A stretch of 64,000 nt of DNA, taken from the NCBI RefSeq assembly GCF_013408245.1, contig NZ_JACBYS010000003.1:186001-250000 (forward strand). The letters run 5' to 3'. Every line of letters starts with the position of its first letter. Within the stretch, counting starts at the first letter, position 1. The notes under the pieces were generated by a model. The model had not been told where the DNA came from and did no database searches. It worked only from the letters and a program-made list of their open reading frames with translations. The position numbers were made by a program, and so were the translations under genes. Origin of the DNA: Duganella sp. 1224. Its GTDB lineage: Bacteria; Pseudomonadota; Gammaproteobacteria; Burkholderiales; Burkholderiaceae_D. Shown in pieces: positions 44,747 to 52,771 of the stretch.

Positions 44747-45056
44747 GCTTGCCGCGCAGGCGGCGGATCTCCTCCGACAGGTCGACCACCAGCGCGGCGA
44801 CGTCGTCGTTGGCGTCGAACGCGCGCTCGATCTGGCACAGCCGGCGCGCCCGCACCAGGTCGGCGCTGCTGAAGCGCCAGCCGGCGCTGTCGGCGGCGCC
44901 GGCGGCGGCCTCCGGGTCCAGGTCCAGCAAAATGCCGGTGCGCACCCGCGCCACCACCCAGTCGGGCTCGACGGCGCAGGCGCGCGCCAGCTCGGCCAGC
45001 GTCAGCGCGGCCTCGTCTTCGATCAGTACGGCGGTTACCGTGGCTTCCATGCTCAT
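44724..45056 (-). CDS. cbpM: Chaperone modulator CbpM
   Basis: A 110-residue MerR-like protein that binds the J-domain of CbpA and inhibits it. The N-terminal half is helical (LTLAELARACAVEPDWVVA); the middle has the GWRFSSADLVRARRLCQIER segment and the end is a helix (LSEEIRRLRGKLS). The start ATG at 45056 overlaps the cbpA stop by four bases (ATGA), the usual cbpA-cbpM coupling. Confidence 0.9.
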   Translation of the reverse strand: MSMEATVTAVLIEDEAALTLAELARACAVEPDWVVARVRTGILLDLDPEAAAGAADSAGWRFSSADLVRARRLCQIERAFDANDDVAALVVDLSEEIRRLRGKLSAAGVK

Positions 45057-46006
45057 CCTCCCGCGCGCGGGTTGAAGGCCAGCTCGCGCGCCATTGTTTG
45101 GTACAGTTCGCGCGCCTTGTCGCTGCTGGCCGGCGGCAGCACCACCTCCAGCAGCAGGTACAGGTCGCCCGCTTCCTTGCCCGGAATGCCGCGCCCGCGC
45201 AGGCGCAGCTTGCGCCCGCTCTGCGAGCCGGCCGGCACCGTGACGTTGACCTTGCCCGACGGCGTGGCCACCTCGATCTCGCCGCCCAGCGCCAGCTCCC
45301 ACGGCGCCACCGGCACCGTCTGGTAGACATCGCGGCCGTCGACGCGGTAGCGCGCGTGCGGGCGGAACTGGATTTCCAGATACAGGTCGCCCGGCCCGGC
45401 GGCGCCCGGCTCGCCCTGGCCGGCCAGACGCAGCTGCTGGCCGGCGGTCACGCCCTTGGGAATGTTGACGCTGAGGTTGCGCTCGCGGGTGACGATGCGG
45501 TCCTCGGCGTCGCGCTCGGCCACCATCAGGCCGATGGTGCGGGTGGCGCCGTGGTAGCTGTCGGCCAGGTCGATGGTGATGCTGGCGTGGCTGTCGGCGC
45601 CGCGCTGCGGCGCCTGCTGGCGCCGGCGGCCGCCGCCGAAGTTGGCGAACAGGTCCGAGAAGAAGTCGCTGTCGGCGCCGCTGAAGCCGCCGCCGCCATA
45701 GCCCCCGGCGCCGCCACCCGCGCCCGCGCCGCCGCCGAAGCCACGGCCCCAGTCCGGTGGCGGACGGAATTCCTGGCCGGCACGGTACTGGTGGCCGCGC
45801 CCCAACTCGTCGTAGGCGGCGCGCTTCTCGGCGTCGCCCAGCACGCCGTAGGCCTCGTTGATTTCCTGGGTTTTCTGCTGGGCGTCGGCTTCCTTGCTGA
45901 CGTCCGGGTGGTATTTGCGGACCAGCTTGCGATACGCCTTCTTGATCTCGTCCTCGCCGGCGGTCTTGGCCACGCCCAGGGTCTGGTAGTAATCCTTGTA
46001 TTCCAC
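45053..46006 (-). CDS. cbpA: Curved DNA-binding protein / DnaJ-class co-chaperone CbpA
   Basis: A 317-residue J-protein. J-domain residues about 2-65 with YRKLVRKYHPDVSKEADAQQ, including the HPD motif; a Gly-rich region (about 88-110); then two C-terminal beta domains with NIPKGVTAGQQLRLAGQGEP and VPAGSQSGRKLRLRGRGIPG. No zinc-finger, as expected for CbpA. The GTG at 46006 is chosen because GGAG lies eight bases before it; the GTG at 46015 overlaps that site. CbpA works with DnaK and binds curved DNA. Confidence 0.93.
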   Translation of the reverse strand: MEYKDYYQTLGVAKTAGEDEIKKAYRKLVRKYHPDVSKEADAQQKTQEINEAYGVLGDAEKRAAYDELGRGHQYRAGQEFRPPPDWGRGFGGGAGAGGGAGGYGGGGFSGADSDFFSDLFANFGGGRRRQQAPQRGADSHASITIDLADSYHGATRTIGLMVAERDAEDRIVTRERNLSVNIPKGVTAGQQLRLAGQGEPGAAGPGDLYLEIQFRPHARYRVDGRDVYQTVPVAPWELALGGEIEVATPSGKVNVTVPAGSQSGRKLRLRGRGIPGKEAGDLYLLLEVVLPPASSDKARELYQTMARELAFNPRAGG

Positions 46007-46085
46007 GCTGCGCACTCCGGTAATTGCCTTACTGGAGTGTACCCGGAAATGCGCCGCCGCCGCGCCTTCCTAAATGGCCTGGCCG

Positions 46086-46172
46086 TCATGCCGGCGCAAG
46101 CCGGACTCCATCCACAGCCCGCGCTACTGCCATGCCAGCGTTCCAGGGGGTCCGGCCTGCGCCGGAACGACG
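46086..46172. repeat. Degenerate REP-like inverted repeat
   Basis: Arms GTCATGCCGGCGCAAGCCGG and, 60 bases on, CCGGCCTGCGCCGGAACGAC are imperfect complements, a divergent relative of the element at 16147. It lies between the crystallin-like gene and cbpA. Confidence 0.7.
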
Positions 46173-46174
46173 GT

Positions 46175-46501
46175 TTATTTGGCGGGGCGGGCGCGCTTCG
46201 GGTCGACTTCGCGCACCGACGAGATCATGTTGACGAAACCTTTCAGCTCCGGGTATTCGCCTTCCGCCAACACCAGGCATTTCCCTTTGTAGTGCTTTTC
46301 CGCGCACACTTCCCACGTGCCTTTTTGCACCACCACGCTGGCGGTCTTGTCGTTGAAGCCCTGCAGGTCGAGGTCGGGCACGGCCTCGTGCAGCGTGATC
46401 GCCGGCCCGCCCAGGTGGGCGCGCGTGTACAGCGTGATGTCGCCGGCGTGGACGGCGGTGCAGGCGGCGCCGAGGACGGCGGCGGCAATCAGGTGGCGCA
46501 T
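46175..46501 (-). CDS. Secreted beta/gamma-crystallin-like protein
   Basis: A 108-residue exported protein with signal peptide MRHLIAAAVLGAACTAVHA. The mature part has two Greek-key-like halves: ITLYTRAHLGGPAITLHEA and WEVCAEKHYKGKCLVLAEGE, each with the aromatic-x-x-x-x-x-G pattern of beta/gamma-crystallins, and two cysteines. Such domains often bind calcium; the typical D/N-D/N-x-x-S/T-S site reads NDKTAS and NMISS here. Function unknown. Confidence 0.85.
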   Translation of the reverse strand: MRHLIAAAVLGAACTAVHAGDITLYTRAHLGGPAITLHEAVPDLDLQGFNDKTASVVVQKGTWEVCAEKHYKGKCLVLAEGEYPELKGFVNMISSVREVDPKRARPAK

Positions 46502-46602
46502 GGTGGCTCCAAAAGGGCGGAACCCGCATCATAGCGCGCAAAACTGTTGGCAACACAGTAAAATTGTGCCTTTCTGTAACGACTTTATTGGGCCCGCCGC
46601 CG

Positions 46603-47961
46603 ATGCCGCACACGTTTACCCTGCCGAATATCCGCCGTGAAATCGCCGCCCTGTGGCACCTGGCCTGGCCGGTGCTGGTCGGCCAACTGGCCACGGTCGG
46701 CATGGGCGTGGCCGACGTCGCCATGACCGGCCACACCAGCGCCGACGAGCTGGCGGCGGTGTCGCTGGGGGCGTCGGTGTGGGCCATCATCCTGGTCACC
46801 GTCAGCGGCGTGATGATGGCGATCAACTCGATCGTCGCCCACGACGTCGGCGCCGGCGCGCTGGACCGGGTGCCGCGCGCGGTGCGCCAGTCGCTGTGGC
46901 AGGCGCTCGGCGTCGGCCTGGCGGCGATGCTGCTGGCCAACCTGTCGACCTTGGTGTTCGATCATCTGCGCCTGGCGCCCCACGTGCAACGCCAGGCGGC
47001 GCTGTTCGTGCACGTGATCAGCATCGGCCTGCCGCCGCTGGCCGCCTACCGCGCGCTGTACGGCTACAGCACCAGCATCAACCAGACCAAGCCGGTGATG
47101 GTGATCGCCATCCTCGGCCTGCTGTTCAACGTGGCGGTCAACTGGCTGCTGGTGTTCGGCCACTGGGGGCTGCCGGCGCTGGGCGGGGTCGGCTGCGCGG
47201 TGTCGACCGGGCTGTGCATGTGGCTGATGCTGGCGGCGATGCTGCTGTGGATCTGGCGCGCGCCGGCCTACCGCGCCACCTTCCCGTTCAGCCACTGGGA
47301 AGGCCCGCGCTGGACCGAGATCGGCCCGATGCTGCGCCTCGGCCTGCCGATCGGCGTCACCTATTTCGCCGAGGTCAGCGCGTTTGGCGCGGTCAGCCTG
47401 CTGGTGGCGCGCTACGGCGTGGTGGAGATTTCCGCGCACCAGATCGCCCTCAATTTCAGCTCGCTGACCTTCATGGTGCCGCTCAGCTTTGGCATCGCGC
47501 TGATCACCCGCGTCGGCCAGGCCATGGGCGAAGGCGATCCGGTGCGGGCGCGCTTCGTCGCCTGGGTCGGGGTCGGCATGGCGCTGGCGTTCGGCCTGCT
47601 GTCGGCGCTGCTGATGGTGGCGTGGCGCCAGCAGATCGCCGCCGCCTACACCTCGGACTTGGCGGTGCGCGCGCTGTGCGCCTACCTGCTGCTGTTTGCC
47701 GCGCTGTTCCAGCTGTCGGACGCCACCCAGGTGGCCACCTCCAGCGCCATCCGCGGCTACAAGGTGACGCGCCAGCCGATGCAGATCCAGTTGCTGGCGT
47801 TCTGGGGCGTGGCGCTGCCGCTCGGCTGCTGGCTCGGCCTCGGGCATGACATGGCGGCGGCCGGCTTCTGGATCGGCCTGGTGGTCGGCCTGACGGTGGC
47901 GGCCGTGCTGCTGAGCTGGGCGCTGCACCGGCTGGCCTTGCAGAAGGTGCGGATGGCCTGA
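46603..47961 (+). CDS. MATE family multidrug efflux transporter
   Basis: A 452-residue inner-membrane exporter with about 12 helices. N-terminal EIAALWHLAWPVLVGQLATV and VGMGVADVAMTGHTS fit the NorM branch; the two six-helix halves are visible (second from about residue 240, LRLGLPIGVTYFAEVSAFG). NorM-type transporters use sodium or proton gradients to expel cationic compounds. ATG 46603 is chosen; an upstream ATG at 46564 would add a polar start. Substrates unknown. Confidence 0.93.
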   Translation: MPHTFTLPNIRREIAALWHLAWPVLVGQLATVGMGVADVAMTGHTSADELAAVSLGASVWAIILVTVSGVMMAINSIVAHDVGAGALDRVPRAVRQSLWQALGVGLAAMLLANLSTLVFDHLRLAPHVQRQAALFVHVISIGLPPLAAYRALYGYSTSINQTKPVMVIAILGLLFNVAVNWLLVFGHWGLPALGGVGCAVSTGLCMWLMLAAMLLWIWRAPAYRATFPFSHWEGPRWTEIGPMLRLGLPIGVTYFAEVSAFGAVSLLVARYGVVEISAHQIALNFSSLTFMVPLSFGIALITRVGQAMGEGDPVRARFVAWVGVGMALAFGLLSALLMVAWRQQIAAAYTSDLAVRALCAYLLLFAALFQLSDATQVATSSAIRGYKVTRQPMQIQLLAFWGVALPLGCWLGLGHDMAAAGFWIGLVVGLTVAAVLLSWALHRLALQKVRMA

Positions 47962-48066
47962 CACCGAAGGAAAAACGGTTTTCCGGCCTGCATTCCCAAT
48001 CTTGCCGTCTCGCCATGGCCGTGTGCGTCTGTTATTGTCTCGGATTCTGCCTTTTAGAGAGAGACC

Positions 48067-50280
48067 ATGCGATTCATCCTTTGCTTCCTTGCCCTGCTGG
48101 CCGGCGCCAACGCCTCCGCGGAGAAACTGACCCTGGACCGCATCCACAGCGACCCGTCGCTGAGCGGCCCCGGCGTGCGCAGCCTGAAAGTGTCGCCGGA
48201 CGGCGCCCGCGTCACCTTCCTGCGCGGCCGCGACGACAACCAGTTCCAGCTCGACCTGTGGGAATACAACCTCAAGGACAAAACCACGCACCGCCTGGTC
48301 GACTCCAAGGTGCTGGTGCCGGAAGAGACCCTGTCCGACGCCGAGAAGGCGCGCCGCGAGCGCGCCCGCACCGCCGCCCTCAAGGGCATCCTCAGCTACA
48401 GCTGGTCGCCGGACGGCAAGCGCCTGCTGGTGCCGATCGCCGGCAACCTGTACCTGGTGGACGTGGCCAAGCCGGACACCGCGCGCATGGTCGCCAGCGG
48501 CAACGTGCTGGACCCGAAGATTTCGCCGCAGGGCCGCTACGTGTCGTTCGTGCGCGACCAGAACCTGTTCGTCATCGACCTGACCACCGGCAAGGAAAAG
48601 CAGCTGACCACCGACGGCAAGGGCACCATCCACAACGCCGAGGCCGAATTCGTGGCGCAGGAAGAAATGGGCCAGACCACCGGCTACTACTGGGCGCCGG
48701 ACGATTCCGCCATCGCCTACAAGCGCTACGACGAGGCGCCGGTGCCGGTGGTGCGCCGCTTTGAAATCTTCGCCGACCGCACCGAGGTGGTCGAGCAGCG
48801 CTACCCGGCCGCCGGCGATCCCAACGTGCTGGTCGAGCTGAAGATCGTTTCGCCCGAAACCGGCGCGATCCGCGACGTCGCGCTGGGCGACCACAAGGAC
48901 ATCTACCTGGTGCGCGCCGACTGGAGCGGCAACAGCAAGGCGCTGCTGTTCCAGCGCCAGAGCCGCGACCAGAAGACGCTGGAACTGGTGTCGGTCGACG
49001 CCGCCACGCTGGCGCAAAAGGTGCTGATCACCGAAACCTCGCCGACCTGGGTCAGCATCTTCGACGACCTGCGCTTCCTGGCCGATAACAAGGGCTTCAT
49101 CTGGTCGTCCGAGCGCGACGGCTACAAGCACCTGTACCTGTACGGCATGGATGGCAAGCTGAAGCATGCCATCAGCAAGGGCAAGTGGGGCATCGACCGC
49201 CTGCTGGCGCTGGACGAGAAAAACGGCCGCGTGTTCGTGCAATCGAACCGCGACGCCGTCATCGACAGCCAGACCTACGTGCTCAAGCTGGACGGCAGCA
49301 CTGCCGACAAGCCGACCCGCGTGACCCAGGGCGACGGCTGGCACGACTCGGCGTTCGCCCGCAACGGCGAGGTGTTCGTCGACACCTACTCGAACCCGGA
49401 CACGCCGCCGCAGGTCAGCATCCGCAAGCCGGACGGCGCCATGATCGAATGGCTGGAGCACAACGAGCTGAACGCCAACCACCCGTATGCCAAGTACCTG
49501 GACGCGCACCTGAAGACCGAATACGGCACGCTCAAGGCCAAGGATGGCCAGACGCTGTACTACTCGATCATCAAGCCGAGCGGCTTTGACGCCTCGAAGA
49601 AATACCCGGTATTCCTGTCGACCTACGGCGGCCCGCACTCGCAGCACGTGTCGCGCCGCTGGGGCAACTTCTTCGACCAGTACATGGCGCAGCAGGGCTT
49701 CGTGGTATGGCGCCTGGACAACCGCGGCTCGTCGCGCCGCGAACGCGCCTTCACCGACGCCAACTACCACCAACTGGGCCGCGTGGAAGTGGAAGACCAG
49801 CTGACCGGCGTCGAATGGCTGGGCAAGCAGAGCTTCGTCGACGCCAAGCGCATCGGCGTGTTCGGCTGGAGCTACGGCGGCTTCATGACGCTGCGCCTGC
49901 TGGCGGAAGCGTCGGACAAGATCGCCATGGGCGTGTCGGTGGCGCCGGTGACCGACTGGTCGCTGTACGACACCCACTACACCGAGCAGTTCATGGGCAC
50001 GCCGAAAGAGAACGCGGCCGGCTACGACTACAGCGGCGTCTACTCGCACATCAACGGCCTGAATTCGCCGCTGCTTCTGATGCACGGCATGGCCGACGAC
50101 AACGTGCTGTTCACCAACACCACGCGCATGATCGACGCGCTGGTCAAGCGCAACGTGCACTTTGATCTGATGACCTATCCGGGCGCCAAGCACGGCATCT
50201 CCGGCCGCGCGCCGCAGCGCCACGTGTACGGCAACATCGAAGCCTTCTTCAAGAAAAACCTGAAGCCGGAATCGAACTAA
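48067..50280 (+). CDS. S9 family peptidase, dipeptidyl-peptidase-IV-like
   Basis: A 737-residue exported serine peptidase. Signal peptide MRFILCFLALLAGANASA; residues about 30-490 are a beta-propeller with WSPDGKRLL-type blades and the VAQEEMGQTTGYYWAPDD loop, whose EE pair is the N-terminus-binding Glu motif typical of DPP IV. The C-terminal hydrolase has Ser602 in FGWSYGGFM, Asp in HGMADDNVLF and His in GAKHGISG. It removes dipeptides (X-Pro) from peptides in the periplasm. Terminated by a hairpin at 50292. Confidence 0.93.
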   Translation: MRFILCFLALLAGANASAEKLTLDRIHSDPSLSGPGVRSLKVSPDGARVTFLRGRDDNQFQLDLWEYNLKDKTTHRLVDSKVLVPEETLSDAEKARRERARTAALKGILSYSWSPDGKRLLVPIAGNLYLVDVAKPDTARMVASGNVLDPKISPQGRYVSFVRDQNLFVIDLTTGKEKQLTTDGKGTIHNAEAEFVAQEEMGQTTGYYWAPDDSAIAYKRYDEAPVPVVRRFEIFADRTEVVEQRYPAAGDPNVLVELKIVSPETGAIRDVALGDHKDIYLVRADWSGNSKALLFQRQSRDQKTLELVSVDAATLAQKVLITETSPTWVSIFDDLRFLADNKGFIWSSERDGYKHLYLYGMDGKLKHAISKGKWGIDRLLALDEKNGRVFVQSNRDAVIDSQTYVLKLDGSTADKPTRVTQGDGWHDSAFARNGEVFVDTYSNPDTPPQVSIRKPDGAMIEWLEHNELNANHPYAKYLDAHLKTEYGTLKAKDGQTLYYSIIKPSGFDASKKYPVFLSTYGGPHSQHVSRRWGNFFDQYMAQQGFVVWRLDNRGSSRRERAFTDANYHQLGRVEVEDQLTGVEWLGKQSFVDAKRIGVFGWSYGGFMTLRLLAEASDKIAMGVSVAPVTDWSLYDTHYTEQFMGTPKENAAGYDYSGVYSHINGLNSPLLLMHGMADDNVLFTNTTRMIDALVKRNVHFDLMTYPGAKHGISGRAPQRHVYGNIEAFFKKNLKPESN

Positions 50281-50291
50281 GCCTCAAAGCA

Positions 50292-50323
50292 AAACAGCCG
50301 CTGAATCAGCGGCTGTTTTTTTA
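50292..50323 (+). terminator. Rho-independent terminator after the dipeptidyl peptidase
   Basis: AACAGCCGCTG, loop AAT, CAGCGGCTGTT followed by T's: a perfect stem starting 12 bases after the stop. Confidence 0.9.
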
Positions 50324-50340
50324 TGCGGCGTCGCAATCCA

Positions 50341-50532
50341 TTAGTTGCGGTTGCCTTTGACGACATCTTCAACGGCGTCCTTGGCGTCGCCGTAGCCCTT
50401 CTGGATTTTGCCTTCTGCCTGCTTGTTCAGGCCCTTGGCTTGCTGCTCGGAGCTGCCCACCAGCTTGCCGGCTTCTTCCTGGATTTTGCCGCCGATTTCT
50501 TTGGCCTTGCCTTTGACTTGGTCCTTGTTCAT
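50341..50532 (-). CDS. CsbD family stress-response protein
   Basis: A 63-residue hydrophilic protein: MNKDQVKGKAKEIGGKIQEE, GKLVGSSEQQAKGLNKQAEG. This is the CsbD pattern of Lys/Glu/Gly-rich helices, abundant in stressed or stationary cells, with unknown mechanism. ATG 50532 gives the standard MNKDQ start, with AGGAG nearby. Confidence 0.93.
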   Translation of the reverse strand: MNKDQVKGKAKEIGGKIQEEAGKLVGSSEQQAKGLNKQAEGKIQKGYGDAKDAVEDVVKGNRN

Positions 50533-50600
50533 GATGCACTCCTTCGTAGCTAAAGGACACACAGCCCTGTGCTGTGTGCATGTGATCTACTATAGGCCTG

Positions 50601-51239
50601 CTATGGCTGAGGTTCTGTGCGTTCCCGAACGCTGCGCCACACGCTGGCCAACCACGGTTGTTGCTCGCGCGGCAGCCCCGTTGGACGGTAGTAATGCCGG
50701 ACTTCGACAAAGCCTGCCGCCTGCAGGTAGGCCGACCAGGTATCGTAGTCGTAGTAGCTGCCATAGCGCGGGCCGTGCCAGCCTTCGCTGTTGTCGCCGC
50801 GCGGATTGGAACTGAACAGAACGCCGCCGGTCTTCAGCGCGGCGTGCAGGTCGCGCAGCACCTTGGGCAGCGCCGCGCTGGGCACGTGGAACAGCGAGGC
50901 GTTGGCGTAGATGCCGTCAAACCGCGCGGCCGGCAGGTCGAGCTGCACGAAGTCCTGCAGCCAGACCTCGCAGCCGCTATAGGCGCGCGCCATCTCCACA
51001 AACCGCGCCGAGCCATCGACGCCGATGGCCTCATGGCCCATCGCCTTGAATGCCTTCAGATCGCGACCCGGCCCGCAGCCCAGGTCCAGCAAGCGATACG
51101 GCGCGTCCGCCTGGATCGCCTGCAGCAAGGCGGCGATGTTCTGGCTCACGTCATGATCGATGGTGCCCGCGAAAAACTGCTCCGCCGTCCGCTCGTAATG
51201 CTGCAGCGTGGTCTGTGTGATGTCTTGAATCTTGTCCAT
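50601..51239 (-). CDS. Class I SAM-dependent methyltransferase
   Basis: A 212-residue methyltransferase. SAM motif LLDLGCGPGRDLKAF, post-motif GHEAIGVDGS, and motif IV FDGIYANASLFHVP. The N-terminal HYERTAEQFFAGTIDHDVSQ resembles tellurite-resistance-type or small-molecule methyltransferases. No neighbour indicates the substrate. Confidence 0.88.
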   Translation of the reverse strand: MDKIQDITQTTLQHYERTAEQFFAGTIDHDVSQNIAALLQAIQADAPYRLLDLGCGPGRDLKAFKAMGHEAIGVDGSARFVEMARAYSGCEVWLQDFVQLDLPAARFDGIYANASLFHVPSAALPKVLRDLHAALKTGGVLFSSNPRGDNSEGWHGPRYGSYYDYDTWSAYLQAAGFVEVRHYYRPTGLPREQQPWLASVWRSVRERTEPQP

Positions 51240-51406
51240 TTTTGCCGTGAAGATGCCAGGTACCAGGTCTATTGTCGCACCTGGTCAGCCATCTGCGTAT
51301 CGACGATCACTGAAAAGCGACGAAAGGCCACCAAATCTCTTCTGGTCCGCCAAGTTTCCCTATATAGTTAGCCTATAGCAACGCGATTATCGCCAAGGAG
51401 ATAAAT

Positions 51407-52234
51407 ATGAAACTTGATGCCCTGTTCCAGAATCCGACTGCGTTGCCCACCGCGCCCAAGGTCGTGGAAGAGCTGATCAGCAGTTTCGACAAGGCCAGCG
51501 TCTCGACCGAAGAGATCGCGAAGAAATTGTCGACGGACCCGGTACTGAGCGCCAAGCTGCTGCGTCTGGCCAACTCGGCCTATTACCACGTCTCGCGCAG
51601 CATCGGCACCGTCGAGGATGCGGTGCTGATGCTGGGCTTCGTCACCGTGCGCACGCTGGTCATCAGTTCCGGACTGGTCAGCGGCTTCAAGACTGTGCCC
51701 GGCCTCGACCTCAAGCAATTCTGGAAATACAGCCTGCACACCGCCGTCTGCGCCAAGTGGATCGCCAAGAAAACCAAGGAAAATACCGACCTCGCCTTCA
51801 CCATCGGCATGATGCACGCCATCGGCCAGCTGGTGATCCACTCGGCCGCGCCGGAGCAGGCGATGGCGCTGGACAAGGTGGCCAGCCCGATGGACGCGCG
51901 CCGCCTGGACGCCGAGCGCGCCTCGCTGGGCTACACCTTCGCCGACGTCGGCGCCGAGCTGGCCAAGCGCTGGAAATTCCCGCACACCTTCTCGGAAACC
52001 ATCCTGGCCTTCCCCGAGCCGCACCACAACGGCGAGCTGAACCGTCTGGCCGCCGTGGTGGCGCTGGCCGCGTGGCGCGCCCGCGTCGCCCAGGCCGAGC
52101 TGAACGCCGAGGAAATCGAAGCCTGCTACCCCACCGACCTGGCCGAAGAACTGGGCCTGGATGACAACGCGCTGATCGACGACATGCCGCCGCCGGACGA
52201 ACTGAGCGCCGGCCTGGAAGAACTGGTCAAATAA
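51407..52234 (+). CDS. HDOD domain signalling protein
   Basis: A 275-residue HDOD protein: LPTAPKVVEELISSFDKASV at the start, then AKLLRLANSAYYHVSRSIGT and the central IGMMHAIGQLVIHSA. HDOD domains lack the full HD metal site and act as non-enzymatic signalling modules, often in motility or cyclic-di-GMP networks. No second domain is fused. A terminator follows. Confidence 0.92.
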   Translation: MKLDALFQNPTALPTAPKVVEELISSFDKASVSTEEIAKKLSTDPVLSAKLLRLANSAYYHVSRSIGTVEDAVLMLGFVTVRTLVISSGLVSGFKTVPGLDLKQFWKYSLHTAVCAKWIAKKTKENTDLAFTIGMMHAIGQLVIHSAAPEQAMALDKVASPMDARRLDAERASLGYTFADVGAELAKRWKFPHTFSETILAFPEPHHNGELNRLAAVVALAAWRARVAQAELNAEEIEACYPTDLAEELGLDDNALIDDMPPPDELSAGLEELVK

Positions 52235-52250
52235 TCAATTTTTCACCAGT

Positions 52251-52286
52251 AAAATCCGCCTGACTGACTGCAGGCGGATTTTTTTT
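52251..52286 (+). terminator. Rho-independent terminator after the HDOD gene
   Basis: AATCCGCCTG, loop ACTGACTG, CAGGCGGATT then a run of eight T. Confidence 0.9.
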
Positions 52287-52376
52287 CGATTTTTTTCAAA
52301 AAAACCCTAAAGTTCCCGCTCAAGGCGACGTTAATCAGGACATGCGGTACTCCGCGCCAACTAGCCAGGTGGGAAT

Positions 52377-52655
52377 ATGACCTCTTCCGAAGTCCTCTCG
52401 ATGTACGAAAACATTGCCGGTTTGACCAATCAAATGGCGGCCGCCGCGCGCATGGGAGATCTGAACCGCCTGGACCAGCTGGAAGATCAGTGCGCCACTG
52501 AAGCGCGCGGCGTCGGCACCGGCGTAGCCGCCCTGAGCGGCGGTCAGCGTCTGCGCAAGATCGACCTGCTGAAACAGATCCTGGCCAACGACCGCGAAAT
52601 CCGCGACCTGACCGATCCGTGGATGAACAACATTCCGGGCCTGTCCCGCCAATAA
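52377..52655 (+). CDS. Flagellar FliT-like protein
   Basis: A 92-residue helical protein: LSMYENIAGLTNQMAAAARM and LRKIDLLKQILANDREIRDL match the FliT chaperone pattern (an export chaperone for the filament cap FliD and a modulator of FlhDC in enterics). The ATG at 52377 has AGGTGGGAAT upstream. No other flagellar genes are near, so the assignment relies on sequence shape and length. A terminator follows closely. Confidence 0.7.
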   Translation: MTSSEVLSMYENIAGLTNQMAAAARMGDLNRLDQLEDQCATEARGVGTGVAALSGGQRLRKIDLLKQILANDREIRDLTDPWMNNIPGLSRQ

Positions 52656-52659
52656 AAAA

Positions 52660-52684
52660 AAAGCGCCAGCCGGCGCTTTTTTTT
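52660..52684 (+). terminator. Rho-independent terminator after the FliT-like gene
   Basis: AGCGCC, loop AGCC, GGCGCT followed by eight T, seven bases past the stop. Confidence 0.9.
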
Positions 52685-52721
52685 CGCCCCTATGAGTGAG
52701 ACCTACACCCATCAAAGCCGT

Positions 52722-52751
52722 GGGGTCAGACCCCGTACGGGGTCTGACCCC
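52722..52751. repeat. Intergenic double palindrome, copy 7
   Basis: Version B, 30 bases, perfect, between the FliT-like gene and the convergent aminotransferase. The right flank (GCCGCCGTGCGGGGTTCA) is the inverted form of the left flank of copies 1 and 5. Confidence 0.97.
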
Positions 52752-52771
52752 TGCCTGCCGCCGTGCGGGGT

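Noticed and set aside
46585..50223. Very long minus-strand frame opposite the MATE and dipeptidyl-peptidase genes
   Set aside because: Shadow of GC-rich coding DNA; composition is low-complexity and no ribosome site or family motif is seen.
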